Source: an uncultured Clostridia bacterium
GTDB taxonomy: Bacteria > Bacillota > Clostridia > CAKSNL01 > HGM11501
NCBI GenBank assembly: GCA_934476235.1
Contig: CAKSNL010000002.1
Coordinates: 1 to 64,000 of the forward strand
DNA: 64,000 nt
Direction of reading: 5' to 3'
In this document: piece by piece, positions 34,364-43,709 of the stretch
How positions within the stretch are numbered: position 1 is the first letter of the stretch
Layout: the number at the start of each line of letters is the position of its first letter
Position numbers and translations under genes: made by a program
The notes under the pieces: model-generated
Seen by the model: only the letters and a program-made list of their open reading frames with translations
Told to the model about the DNA's origin: nothing
The model's database searches: none

Positions 34364-34678
34364 TTGAAAGAAATTATCGGAAGGATTATAAGGATCGAAA
34401 ACGAGGCGAAAAACATCGCGAAGGACTCGTCGGACAGGGCGGAAAAGCTTGACGAATCGGTCAAAACCGAGATCGGCAAAATGGAAAAGGAAACGAAAGA
34501 GCGGGCAGAGAAAAGACTCGGCACCGTGAAGGCGTTTGAAGAGTCGGAATCGGAAAAGCTTTTGTCAAAGACCGAAAAAAAGCGCGATGAGGCGGTGGAG
34601 CGCCTTAATAAAATTTATGCTGAGAAGAAAGACGAATGGGTCAAAATGATAGTTGACTCGGTAATCGGAGAAAAATGA
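34364..34678 (+). CDS. V/A-type ATPase peripheral-stalk coiled-coil subunit (G/H type)
   Basis: 104 residues starting at TTG 34364 with a GAGGGGGCGG site upstream. It is almost entirely a charged coiled coil (EIIGRIIRIENEAKNIAKDS, KRDEAVERLNKIYAEKKDEW) as expected for the stalk partner of subunit E. First gene of the operon. It overlaps subunit C by four bases. Confidence 0.85.
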   Translation: MKEIIGRIIRIENEAKNIAKDSSDRAEKLDESVKTEIGKMEKETKERAEKRLGTVKAFEESESEKLLSKTEKKRDEAVERLNKIYAEKKDEWVKMIVDSVIGEK

Positions 34679-35718
34679 GCGGATACTCGGCAGTGTCGGC
34701 AAAGATCAGGTCAATGTACGGACGGCACCTTGAATTTTCGGATTACGAAAATCTTTTATCCAAGGGTTCGGTTTCGGAAATGTGCGCATATCTTAAAAAT
34801 GAAACCGCGTACGGCGATGTTTTTTCCGACGTTAATCCGGGCGATATGCACCGAGAGGTGATAGAGCAGCGCCTGGCAATCGAGGCGGCGGACGAATATG
34901 CAAGGATCTACAGCTTTTTGGACGCATCTCAGCAGTCCATACTGGAGTTCTGGCATTACAGAACCGAAATAAAGTTCTTAAAGAGCTGCCTTATGAACAT
35001 GATGGGGCACGAGAGCGCACCCTCCGCGGTACCGCAGATAACGGAATTTTTAGAGTCGCACACTAAAATAAAGCTTGATAAATGCATTAACGCAAAGTCG
35101 CTTTCGGACTTTGCCGAGGCGACGGACCAGACCCCGTATAAGGAAATATTTTTGCGGGCGTCCGGCGCGGGAGCGGACTTTTTCACGATTGCGATGACGC
35201 TTGACGGGTTTTACTTTAAAAAGCTTTTCGACAAAGCCGGAAAGCTCTTGCCCGAAGAGGAAATTGCCTCGCTTAAAAAGCTTGTCGGCTCAAAGTGCGA
35301 CATGTTAAACATTATGTGGATATACCGCGGCAAAAAGTATTTTAAGATGGATCCCGAGCTTATATACACCTATATAATTCCGGTGCGGTTCAAGCTTACG
35401 GACGAAATGTTAAAGGCGCTTGTGCGGGCGGAATCTCCCGAAAAAATTCCGGTGCTTTTGGAAGGCAGCGCATACGAAGAGCTTTTCTTTAAAGCGGACG
35501 GGGGATTTTTCGCAGAGGAAAACTACAGAAGAATGCTTTATAAAAACGCAAAGTCGTTTTTCAGAAAAGAGCCCGATTCCATGGCGGCGATATTTGCTTA
35601 CCTTTACCTTAAAAGATTTGAGGTTTTAAATATCACATGTGCAATAGAGGGGATAAGGTACGGCATAGAGCCGGACGCGATTTTGAAACGAATAAAATTC
35701 AGCCGGGAGGCGATATAA
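34675..35718 (+). CDS. ntpC: V/A-type ATPase subunit C
   Basis: 347 residues, the central-stalk socket linking the membrane ring to the D/F shaft. Typical features are the N-terminal YSAVSAKIRSMYGRHL, an all-helical body with repeated three-helix bundles (EFWHYRTEIKFLKSCLM; NIMWIYRGKKYFKM) and the C-terminal YLYLKRFEVLNITCAIEGIRYG. Its start overlaps the preceding stop (ATGA). The next gene begins one base after its stop. Confidence 0.93.
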   Translation: MSGYSAVSAKIRSMYGRHLEFSDYENLLSKGSVSEMCAYLKNETAYGDVFSDVNPGDMHREVIEQRLAIEAADEYARIYSFLDASQQSILEFWHYRTEIKFLKSCLMNMMGHESAPSAVPQITEFLESHTKIKLDKCINAKSLSDFAEATDQTPYKEIFLRASGAGADFFTIAMTLDGFYFKKLFDKAGKLLPEEEIASLKKLVGSKCDMLNIMWIYRGKKYFKMDPELIYTYIIPVRFKLTDEMLKALVRAESPEKIPVLLEGSAYEELFFKADGGFFAEENYRRMLYKNAKSFFRKEPDSMAAIFAYLYLKRFEVLNITCAIEGIRYGIEPDAILKRIKFSREAI

Positions 35719-35719
35719 A

Positions 35720-37609
35720 TTGTCGGTAACTAAAATGCTGGCTGTGACGATGGCGGGACCGCTTGACCGCTTCGATCACATTGTGAGCAAGTACATTTAC
35801 AACAGCGATATTCATCTTGAAAATGCTCTTTCGGTGCTCGGCGAAAAGCAGAAAAAGCTTAAGGCGTTCGACACATTCGGGTCGTACGACGCGGTGGTAA
35901 AGGAAGCGTCAAAGCTTCTTTCCGCGGCATCGATAAAGCCCTGCGAGACGGCGAAAGAGTGTAAAATGACCATGGAAGAAATGGAAGCCTTTTTAAAGGA
36001 AGCGTCCGAGTCGTTCTCGGAAACGGTGGGCGACTGCAGCGCGATCGATAAAAAGATTGAGGAAAATGAGGAGTATATCAAAAATTTAGAGCCTCTTTTG
36101 TCCGTAGATACCGATCTTTCGGCTCTGGGCGATTTTGAATTCATCTCGTTCAGATTCGGAAAGCTTCCCAAGGGCGGATACAAAACGCTTAACACATACC
36201 TTTCGGATATGAACGTTGTCTTTGTAAAGACCAAGGAGGACGAACACAGCGTCTGGGGGATTTATTTCGTTCCGACAGATGAAAAGAAAAAGGCGGACGA
36301 AATATTCACGTCGCTTTATTTTGAAAGGATAGCCCTTCCCAAGCTTTCGGGAACGCCGGAGCAGATGGTTGAGGCGTTAAAGAAGGAAAACGAAAAGCTC
36401 GCGGCGGAAAGAAAGCAGATTTCCGAATCCGCCTCCTCGGGACTTGATAAATATAAAGAAGAGCTGATTTCGCTTTACGAAACGGCGAAAAAGAGGCGCG
36501 CGTATTCCGATGTCAGAAATATGGCGGCTCACTCGGACGACTATTTTTACATAGTGGGCTGGATGAGCAAGAAGGACGCGAAGGCGCTCGGCGCAGAAAC
36601 GAAGAACGATCCCGATGTGGCGCTTTTCTACACGGAAAAGCCGGAAAACTTAAAAGGCATCGTTTCGCCGCCGACAAAGCTTCGCAACAACCCCGTGTTC
36701 AAGCCGTTTGAGATGTTTGTCAAGATGTACGGCTATCCCGAATACAACGAGGTTGACCCCACGCCCATACTTGCGGTGACATACATTCTCTTTTTCGGAA
36801 TGATGTTCGGCGATCTGGGACAGAGCCTTGTAATAGCTATTTTAGGACTTTATGTGGGGTACAAAAAGAATAACGATCTGGCAAAAATACTCGGCATCGT
36901 CGGATTTTCCGGCGCGGTCTTCGGTGTGCTCTACGGCTCGGTATTCGGGCTTGAAAATATAATTCACGGCGTTCTGCCGCCGATGGAAAACATCACAACG
37001 CTTCTTATCGGAACTATTTCGATGGGCGCCGTGGTCATCATCATCGCGATGGGAATCAACATATTCAACCTCACAAAGCAGAAAAAATGGGGAGAGATGC
37101 TGTTCTCGCATAACGGTGTGTCCGGGCTTGTATTTTATGTAAGCCTTTTGGTATTCGCCCTTTCCGCACTCGGAATCATTCATGTTCCCGGAACGGTTCC
37201 CGGAATACTGATTGCGGTAACGCTCATACTTATGTATCTGTCAGAGCCTTTGGAAAAGCTGGTTGACGGGGAGAAAAACTGGTTCCCGGAGGACAAGATA
37301 TTCTTTGTTCAGAGCCTGTTTGAAATGGTCGAGGTGTTACTGAGCTATTTCTCAAACACGATATCCTTCCTTCGTATCGGCGCTTTGGCTATCGCCCACG
37401 TCGGCATGATGAAGGTCGTTGAGGTTTTGGCGTCCGGCGGCGGAGCAAAGACGGTTATAGTTTACATCATCGGCAACATCTTCGTCATGGCGCTTGAAGG
37501 CATGATAGTCTGCATACAGGTTCTGCGTCTTGAATATTACGAGATGTTCTCGCGTTACTACCACGGCGGAGGAAAGCCCTTCGTTTCATTAAAAGATAAA
37601 AATAATTAA
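35720..37609 (+). CDS. ntpI: V/A-type ATPase membrane subunit I (a subunit)
   Basis: 629 residues from TTG 35720, nine bases after GGGAGG. The N-terminal half is soluble and helical. The C-terminal half (from about residue 340) has seven to eight membrane helices, beginning PTPILAVTYILFFGMMFGDLGQ. The ion-pathway helix reads LLSYFSNTISFLRIGALAIAHVGM, with the conserved Arg in FLRIGALA, and LEGMIVCIQVLRLEYYEMFSRYY ends the protein. It couples ion flow to rotation. Confidence 0.95.
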   Translation: MSVTKMLAVTMAGPLDRFDHIVSKYIYNSDIHLENALSVLGEKQKKLKAFDTFGSYDAVVKEASKLLSAASIKPCETAKECKMTMEEMEAFLKEASESFSETVGDCSAIDKKIEENEEYIKNLEPLLSVDTDLSALGDFEFISFRFGKLPKGGYKTLNTYLSDMNVVFVKTKEDEHSVWGIYFVPTDEKKKADEIFTSLYFERIALPKLSGTPEQMVEALKKENEKLAAERKQISESASSGLDKYKEELISLYETAKKRRAYSDVRNMAAHSDDYFYIVGWMSKKDAKALGAETKNDPDVALFYTEKPENLKGIVSPPTKLRNNPVFKPFEMFVKMYGYPEYNEVDPTPILAVTYILFFGMMFGDLGQSLVIAILGLYVGYKKNNDLAKILGIVGFSGAVFGVLYGSVFGLENIIHGVLPPMENITTLLIGTISMGAVVIIIAMGINIFNLTKQKKWGEMLFSHNGVSGLVFYVSLLVFALSALGIIHVPGTVPGILIAVTLILMYLSEPLEKLVDGEKNWFPEDKIFFVQSLFEMVEVLLSYFSNTISFLRIGALAIAHVGMMKVVEVLASGGGAKTVIVYIIGNIFVMALEGMIVCIQVLRLEYYEMFSRYYHGGGKPFVSLKDKNN

Positions 37610-37631
37610 ACATAAAAGGAGATAAAAAACA

Positions 37632-38051
37632 ATGTTATTAAACGTATTATTTTTTCTTGTAGTTCTTTCATTGGCAGCTCCCCTCATCATTTATAAGGCA
37701 ACCGGAAACAAAAACGGCAAGGAATGCCTTATCCTTAACATAATCACATTTTTCGGATTTTTGCTCATCGGCACGGGCTATGCTTTTGCTAACGCCGTTC
37801 CCGCATTCGCGGCAGGCGAAGCGGCAAGCGCGGGTCTCACTGTCGGCGAGGGCTTAAAGTACATCGGCGCGGCTTTGGCAACGGGAATTTCCGGCATCGG
37901 CGGCGGTATCGCCGTTGCGTCTGCGGCATCTGCGGCTATCGGCGCGATGAGCGAGAATGAAAAGATAATGGGTAAAACGCTTATATTCGTTGCGCTTGCC
38001 GAAGGTATCGCGCTTTACGGACTGGTTATCTCCATCATGATCATTTCCTGA
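37632..38051 (+). CDS. ntpK: V/A-type ATPase membrane ring subunit K (c subunit)
   Basis: 139 residues with four predicted membrane segments. The first pair (residues about 1-22 and 36-58) has no acidic residue in its core. The second pair has the Gly-rich helix ISGIGGGIAVASAASAAIGAM and the ion-binding Glu in VALAEGIALYGLV. Only one carboxylate per four helices is therefore present, as in eukaryote-like and several bacterial V-type rings. This lowers the ion-to-ATP ratio and suits ATP-driven pumping. Na+ or H+ preference is not certain from sequence alone. Confidence 0.93.
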   Translation: MLLNVLFFLVVLSLAAPLIIYKATGNKNGKECLILNIITFFGFLLIGTGYAFANAVPAFAAGEAASAGLTVGEGLKYIGAALATGISGIGGGIAVASAASAAIGAMSENEKIMGKTLIFVALAEGIALYGLVISIMIIS

Positions 38052-38070
38052 CGAAGAAGGAATTTTCACT

Positions 38071-38379
38071 ATGAAGCTTTATCTTATAAGCGATAATATC
38101 GACACTCAGGTCGGCATGCGACTTGCAGGAATCGAGGGCGTGGTCGTGCATGACGCGGAGGCGCTGCACAGCGCGGTTTCCTCTGTCATGGAGGATGAAT
38201 CGGTCGGAATACTGATATTCACCGAGAAAGCCGCGGCGATCGACGAGCCTTATGTGAGAAACTTAAAGCTCACGCTGCACACGCCTCTGATCGTCGAGAT
38301 TCCGGACCGACACGGAAGCCGAAACATCGGAAACAGTATAAATTCCATGGTTTCGGAGTCAATCGGTCTTAAACTGTAA
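38071..38379 (+). CDS. ntpG: V/A-type ATPase subunit F
   Basis: 102 residues with the small CheY-like fold of this shaft subunit: LYLISDNIDTQVGMRLAGIEG, VGILIFTEKAA and the C-terminal TPLIVEIPDRHGS with a short helix. Located between K and E, as in Enterococcus-type ntp operons apart from C having moved forward. Confidence 0.92.
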   Translation: MKLYLISDNIDTQVGMRLAGIEGVVVHDAEALHSAVSSVMEDESVGILIFTEKAAAIDEPYVRNLKLTLHTPLIVEIPDRHGSRNIGNSINSMVSESIGLKL

Positions 38380-38393
38380 CGGAGGTAAGGGTT

Positions 38394-38978
38394 ATGGATT
38401 CAGCTATGGAAGCAAAGCTTTCCGCTTTTTCATCGAGTGTGCTCTCTGAGGCAAAAAGACAGAGCGACGAGACGGATAAAAAAACGGAAGAGATCCGAAA
38501 AGAGAAAACCGAAAAAAAGCATGACGAGTTTTTGGAGGACGCGTACCGCATGATTCAGAGCGGTGTCGCGAAAATCAGAAGAACCGAAAGCGAAAAGGTT
38601 TTGCGCGCGGAAAACGATATGAAAAAGGAGATACTTTCACGCCGCGAGGAGATTATTGACTCGGTTTTTTCCGAGGCGAAGAAAGAACTTGAAAAATTCG
38701 CCGGGAGCGAGGAATATAAAGTTTGGTTTGACAAAAAGCTTTCCTTGGCGCTTAACGATACCGGTGACGGAAAAAAGACGGTGTATGTCACGGGCAGAGA
38801 TATTGAAGCGGCAAAAAAGTCCGGCGGGGAGGTTTTGGCGGTCAGCGATCCGTCATTTTTGGGCGGAGTCCGGGTCGTGAACTCAGACCTTGGCATAATC
38901 GCTGACTATTCCTTCGGCGAAATGCTTTCCGAGGCAAGGAATGACTTCCTTCAGAAGAGCTCTCTTTCAATCGAATAG
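38394..38978 (+). CDS. ntpE: V/A-type ATPase subunit E
   Basis: 194 residues. The N-terminal two-thirds is a long charged helix (EAKRQSDETDKKTEEIRKEK, RRTESEKVLRAENDMKKEIL). The C-terminal globular part ends LGGVRVVNSDLGIIADYSF, typical of the peripheral stalk subunit that binds the top of the A3B3 head. GGAGGTAAGG precedes its ATG. Confidence 0.9.
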   Translation: MDSAMEAKLSAFSSSVLSEAKRQSDETDKKTEEIRKEKTEKKHDEFLEDAYRMIQSGVAKIRRTESEKVLRAENDMKKEILSRREEIIDSVFSEAKKELEKFAGSEEYKVWFDKKLSLALNDTGDGKKTVYVTGRDIEAAKKSGGEVLAVSDPSFLGGVRVVNSDLGIIADYSFGEMLSEARNDFLQKSSLSIE

Positions 38979-39004
38979 CAAACTGTGAGCAAAGGAGAAT
39001 TGCA

Positions 39005-40777
39005 ATGTCACGCAGTAACGGATATATATATGCCGTCAACGGTCCTGTCATAAAGGTTAAGGGAGACCGTGACCTTTCAATGCAGGAAATGGTTTACGTC
39101 GGCAGTGAAAAACTAATCGGCGAGGTTATAGGCGTGGAGGACGAGTATGCTGTCGTTCAGGTCTATGAGGACACGACCTCGCTAAAGACGGGCGAGGAGG
39201 TAAAGGGAACGGGAAGTCCCCTTTCGGCAACGCTTGCGCCCGGAATACTTTCCAATATTTTTGACGGTATCGAGCGTCCGCTTAAGGACATCGCAAAGCA
39301 CTTCGGCTCGTTTATCGGCAGAGGTGTGGACTTCCCGGCGCTTGACACCGAGAAAAAGTGGGACGTTAAGATGCTGGTTAAGGTGGGCGACAAGGTCTCG
39401 GGCGGCACGATAATTGCCGAGACTAAAGAAACCTCGCTCATAATGCACAGAGTAATGGTTCCGCCCTATATCTCGGGCACGGTCAGAAAAGTCGCGCCGG
39501 ACGGAGAGTACACGATTAACGATACTATCGTCTGGCTTACTACAGAGTCGGGTGAAGAAAAAGAGCTTTCGATGACTCAGAAATGGCCCATAAAGACCGA
39601 GCGCCCGATAAAGAGCCGCCAGCCGATAAGCCGTCCGCTTATCACCGGTCAGCGAATAATCGACACGATGTTCCCGCTTGCCAAGGGCGGCGCCGCGGCA
39701 ATTCCCGGAGGATTCGGAACGGGAAAAACGATGACTCAGCACCAGATTGCAAAGTGGTGCGACGCGGACATTATAGTATATATAGGATGCGGAGAGCGCG
39801 GAAACGAGATGACTCAGGTTCTTGAGGAATTTTCGGACCTTATCGACCCGAAGTCCGGAAAGAGCCTTCTTGACAGAACGGTGCTCATCGCAAACACATC
39901 GAACATGCCCGTTGCGGCGCGTGAAGCCTCGATATACACCGGCGTAACGCTTGCCGAGTATTACAGGGACATGGGCTATCACGTAGCATTGATGGCAGAC
40001 TCCACGTCAAGATGGGCGGAGGCGCTCCGTGAGATATCCGGCAGACTTGAGGAAATGCCGGCGGAGGAAGGTTTCCCGGCATACTTGGCGTCCCGTCTTT
40101 CGGCGTTCTATGAGCGCGCGGGCTATGTGACCTCGCTTTCCGGAAAGGAAGGCTCGGTAACGCTTATCGGAGCGGTCTCGCCTCAGGGCGGCGACTTTTC
40201 GGAGCCAGTTACACAGAACACAAAGAGATTTATACGCTGCTTTTTGGCGCTCGATAAGGCGCTTGCGTATGCAAGGCATTATCCCGCGATAAACTGGCTG
40301 AACAGCTACTCGGGCTATGTTCCGGACATAACGGCGTGGTACGAGGAAAATGTGTCGCCCAGGTTTATGGAGCACAGAAAGGAAATGATATCCATTTTGG
40401 GCGAAGAGGCAAACCTTATGGAGATCGTTAAGCTTATAGGGTCCGATGTTCTGCCCGATTCGCAGAAGGCGACGCTTGAAATAGCAAAGGTAATAAGAGT
40501 CGGCTTTTTGCAGCAGAACGCTTATCATAAGGACGATACTTTCGTTCCGCTTTCAAAGCAGTATGCGATGATGGACGTAATACTTCACGCAAAGCATGAG
40601 CTGGATAAGCTCACCGAAAGGTCGATTCCCGTGTCGGTATTTTTAAAGACAGGAGTGCTGGACGAGGTTTCGAGAATCAAATATTCCGTCGGGAACGACG
40701 ATTTAAAGCCTATCGGGGAGCTTAAAGAGAAAATCACAAAAACGGTTGAGTCGATTTTGGACTCATACAAGAACTAA
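39005..40777 (+). CDS. ntpA: V/A-type ATPase catalytic subunit A
   Basis: 590 residues, the family's normal length. The P-loop GGFGTGKT is at residues 235-242. The subunit A-specific non-homologous insert lies at about 115-190. [31 protein letters not shown] and GAVSPQGGDFSEPVTQNT are diagnostic. It hydrolyses or makes ATP at the A/B interface. Confidence 0.97.
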   Translation: MSRSNGYIYAVNGPVIKVKGDRDLSMQEMVYVGSEKLIGEVIGVEDEYAVVQVYEDTTSLKTGEEVKGTGSPLSATLAPGILSNIFDGIERPLKDIAKHFGSFIGRGVDFPALDTEKKWDVKMLVKVGDKVSGGTIIAETKETSLIMHRVMVPPYISGTVRKVAPDGEYTINDTIVWLTTESGEEKELSMTQKWPIKTERPIKSRQPISRPLITGQRIIDTMFPLAKGGAAAIPGGFGTGKTMTQHQIAKWCDADIIVYIGCGERGNEMTQVLEEFSDLIDPKSGKSLLDRTVLIANTSNMPVAAREASIYTGVTLAEYYRDMGYHVALMADSTSRWAEALREISGRLEEMPAEEGFPAYLASRLSAFYERAGYVTSLSGKEGSVTLIGAVSPQGGDFSEPVTQNTKRFIRCFLALDKALAYARHYPAINWLNSYSGYVPDITAWYEENVSPRFMEHRKEMISILGEEANLMEIVKLIGSDVLPDSQKATLEIAKVIRVGFLQQNAYHKDDTFVPLSKQYAMMDVILHAKHELDKLTERSIPVSVFLKTGVLDEVSRIKYSVGNDDLKPIGELKEKITKTVESILDSYKN

Positions 40778-40789
40778 GGAGGGGATCAC

Positions 40790-42166
40790 ATGGCAATTGA
40801 ATATATGGGTCTTAAGAATATTGACGGTCCCCTTGCCGTGATCGACCATCTTACGGGTGCCTCCAACGAGGAGCTTGTTACGATGAGCCTTCCGGACGGG
40901 TCAAAAAGGCTCGGCAAGGTCGTTGCTTTGGAGGGCGACCGCGCTGTCATTCAGGTTTTTGAAGGCACAAGCGGACTTTCGCTTGTCAACACCAAAACGC
41001 GCCTTATGGGAAAGCCGATGACAATGGCATTAAGCCGTGAGATACTGGGAAGAACGTTTGACGGCGTCGGCAGACCTATAGATTCCCTGGGCGACTACTA
41101 TGCCGACGAGGTCAGGGACGTTAACGGCAGCCCGATAAATCCGGTATCGCGCTCATATCCCAATAACTTTATACAGACGGGAATTTCCTCAATCGACTGC
41201 CTTGCAACGCTTATAAGGGGGCAGAAGCTTCCCATTTTTTCGGGAGACGGACTTCCGCATGACGATCTGGCGGTTCAGATTGCGCGCCAGGCAAAGATTT
41301 CGGACGAGGGCGGAGAAGATAAGTTTGCTATCGTGTTTGCCGCAATGGGAGTTAAGCACGACGTTGCTAACTACTTCAGAAGGTCGTTCGAAGAGAGCGG
41401 AGTTTTAAATAAGGTTGTAATGTTTCTAAACCTTTCCAACGACCCGGTCGTTGAAAGAATAATCACACCGCGTGCGGCGCTCACCGCGGCGGAGTATCTT
41501 GCGTTCCGCCACGACATGCACGTGCTCGTTATATTGACTGATATGACAAGCTACGCCGAGGCGCTTCGTGAGATTTCGTCCTCCAAGGGCGAGGTTCCGT
41601 CAAGAAAGGGCTATCCCGGATATCTTTATTCCGACCTTGCGTCGCTTTATGAGCGCGCCGGAATAATTAAGGACGCGAAGGGTTCCGTTACACAGGTGCC
41701 GATTTTATCCATGCCGAACGACGATATAACCCACCCCGTGCCCGACCTTACGGGATACATCACAGAGGGGCAGATAGTTTTGGGCAGAGATTTAAATACC
41801 GCCGGCGTTTATCCGCCCGTGTCCGTGCTTCCGTCGCTTTCCCGTCTGATGAAGGACGGTATAGGCGAAGGCTTCACTAGAGAGGACCATCCGGCGCTTT
41901 CGAACCAGCTTTTCGCCGCATATTCCAAGGTGAATGACGCTAAAAGCCTTGCCTCCGTTATCGGTGAGGATGAGCTTTCGCCGATAGATAAAAAGTATCT
42001 GGAATTCGGCAAGGCGTTCGAGGCAAAATTCCTGACTCAGGGAATTCACGAAAACAGATCAATGAATGAGACGCTTGACTTAGGCTGGGAGCTTTTGTCC
42101 ATGCTTCCCAAGTCCGAGCTTGACAGAGTGTCCGACGAGATACTGGACAAATACTACAAAGGCTGA
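40790..42166 (+). CDS. ntpB: V/A-type ATPase regulatory subunit B
   Basis: 458 residues, usual length. It lacks a canonical P-loop at the expected place ([20 protein letters not shown]) as all B subunits do. [37 protein letters not shown] and [28 protein letters not shown] are characteristic. Twelve bases separate it from subunit A, with AAGGAGGGG before the ATG. Confidence 0.97.
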   Translation: MAIEYMGLKNIDGPLAVIDHLTGASNEELVTMSLPDGSKRLGKVVALEGDRAVIQVFEGTSGLSLVNTKTRLMGKPMTMALSREILGRTFDGVGRPIDSLGDYYADEVRDVNGSPINPVSRSYPNNFIQTGISSIDCLATLIRGQKLPIFSGDGLPHDDLAVQIARQAKISDEGGEDKFAIVFAAMGVKHDVANYFRRSFEESGVLNKVVMFLNLSNDPVVERIITPRAALTAAEYLAFRHDMHVLVILTDMTSYAEALREISSSKGEVPSRKGYPGYLYSDLASLYERAGIIKDAKGSVTQVPILSMPNDDITHPVPDLTGYITEGQIVLGRDLNTAGVYPPVSVLPSLSRLMKDGIGEGFTREDHPALSNQLFAAYSKVNDAKSLASVIGEDELSPIDKKYLEFGKAFEAKFLTQGIHENRSMNETLDLGWELLSMLPKSELDRVSDEILDKYYKG

Positions 42167-42185
42167 TTAGAAGGGAGATGCGCTT

Positions 42186-42797
42186 ATGGCGGTTTCAATG
42201 GCTCCGACCAAGGGTAACCTGCTGGCGGCAAAAAACACGTTAAGACTGTCTAAGCAGGGATATGAAATGCTTGATAAAAAGCGTAATATCCTTATCCGCG
42301 AAATGATGGCACTTATCGACGAGGCGAAGGACGTTGAAAAAAACATCGAGGCGACGTTTAAGGAAGCGTACGCCGCGCTTGAGAGCGCGAACCTTATGAT
42401 GGGCTGCGATACGGTCTATGACATATCGCACTCACAGAGCATTGAGGAAAACGTTAACATCAGCCTTCGCAGCGTTATGGGCGTTGAGCTTCCGATGGTC
42501 ACGCTTTCCGACGAGGAAACGCGCCCGATGTACAGCTTCTATTCGACTGGCTCTGCGTTTGATGAGGCGTTCTGCTCGTTTTCCGAGGTGAAAAAGCTCA
42601 CCTCGAAGCTTGCGCAGATTGAAAACTCGGTCTACAGGCTCGCGGTCAACATAAAGAAAACGCAGAAAAGGGCGAACGCTCTTTGCAACATTACCATTCC
42701 GATGTATGAAAACATCGTGAAGGAGATCTCAGACGCTTTAGAGGAAAAGGACAGAGAAGAGCATACGAGAATGAAAAAAATCAAAGAAAAGAAATAA
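42186..42797 (+). CDS. ntpD: V/A-type ATPase central-shaft subunit D
   Basis: 203 residues forming the long antiparallel coiled coil of the rotor: PTKGNLLAAKNTLRLSKQGYEMLDKKRNIL at the N-terminus and VYRLAVNIKKTQKRANALCNITIPMYE near the C-terminus. Last gene of the operon, followed at once by a very stable terminator. Confidence 0.95.
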   Translation: MAVSMAPTKGNLLAAKNTLRLSKQGYEMLDKKRNILIREMMALIDEAKDVEKNIEATFKEAYAALESANLMMGCDTVYDISHSQSIEENVNISLRSVMGVELPMVTLSDEETRPMYSFYSTGSAFDEAFCSFSEVKKLTSKLAQIENSVYRLAVNIKKTQKRANALCNITIPMYENIVKEISDALEEKDREEHTRMKKIKEKK

Positions 42798-42800
42798 CCT

Positions 42801-42850
42801 AAAAGCCAAAAAGAGGCAGCATAATTTGTGCTGCCTCTTTTTGGCTTTTA
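42801..42850. terminator. Strong bidirectional terminator closing the V-ATPase operon
   Basis: GCCAAAAAGAGGCAGCA at 42805-42821 pairs perfectly over 17 bases with 42829-42845 around a seven-base loop. A and T runs flank it. The stop codon of the converging AraC gene lies inside its right edge, so it serves both directions. Confidence 0.9.
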
Positions 42851-43615
42851 TCGGTTGTTCATTTTGACGCCTGAAAAAGTGTTTCTGTACGCGGTAGGCG
42901 ACTTTTTTTCGTGATATTTAAAAAAGTTTATAAAAGCGTTCGGGTCGGGATAGTCCAAAAGAGCGGCGATTTCTTTCACCGAGAACGATGTGTTAAGAAG
43001 ATAGCTTTTCGCACGGCTTAATATGTGACTGTCAATAAGCTCCTTCAGCGTGAGCCCGGAAGCCTTTTTGACTATCCTTGAAAGGTGCTCGCCGTTATAG
43101 CCGAAATGTGCGGACACTTTTTTGACTGTCAGGCGGCGGTTTGCATTTATCCGGACGTATTCGGAGACATTTTTTGAAAGCGCGGTCGTCTCCGGAGTGC
43201 GCGCGGCGGAAAGTATCTCCGAAATAATATAAAGGGCGAACGAGTCCTGAAAAAAGCCGTTTGTGCCGGGGGAGCACTTTTCGTGGAGAAATTCACGGAA
43301 GAGAAATCCTTTGACGAAATTATCCAAGAGGACATCTTTTATTTCGATTCCGTCAATATAAAAATGAAGCCAGTAAAACGAGGTGCGCCCGGTGCTCTTT
43401 TCGCTTCCGCCGTGAACGGTGCCGGGCTTTAGGATTATTAAAGAGCCCGCCTTAAGCGTGTGCGTTTTTTCGCCTTCGAAAAGGTGCACGGTTCCCTCGG
43501 TCACATAGATGATCTCATAAGTTTTCTCACATATTACGGGGTGGATCCACTCTTTATCTGTCGTGAAAAGCCCGGCGTGCCCCGTTTTAAATTTAACACT
43601 GTCGGTTATAATCAT
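42848..43615 (-). CDS. AraC-family transcriptional regulator of the GH127 gene
   Basis: 255 residues. The N-terminal cupin sensor (residues about 15-90) has GTVHLFEGEKTHTLKAGSLIILKPGTVH. The C-terminal double helix-turn-helix shows LTVKKVSAHFGYNGEHLSRIVKKASG and VKEIAALLDYPDPNAFINFFKYHEKKSPTAYR. It diverges from the GH127 gene with about 95 bases between starts, so it probably controls arabinoside use. The inducing sugar is not known. Confidence 0.9.
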   Translation of the reverse strand: MIITDSVKFKTGHAGLFTTDKEWIHPVICEKTYEIIYVTEGTVHLFEGEKTHTLKAGSLIILKPGTVHGGSEKSTGRTSFYWLHFYIDGIEIKDVLLDNFVKGFLFREFLHEKCSPGTNGFFQDSFALYIISEILSAARTPETTALSKNVSEYVRINANRRLTVKKVSAHFGYNGEHLSRIVKKASGLTLKELIDSHILSRAKSYLLNTSFSVKEIAALLDYPDPNAFINFFKYHEKKSPTAYRNTFSGVKMNNR

Positions 43616-43709
43616 ATCTTATTTTCTCACCTTTTGTCTTGTTTTGGCTATTGAATAACCCTTATCCTGATTATATAATTTAATTATAAATAAGTCAAGG
43701 AGGTAAATT

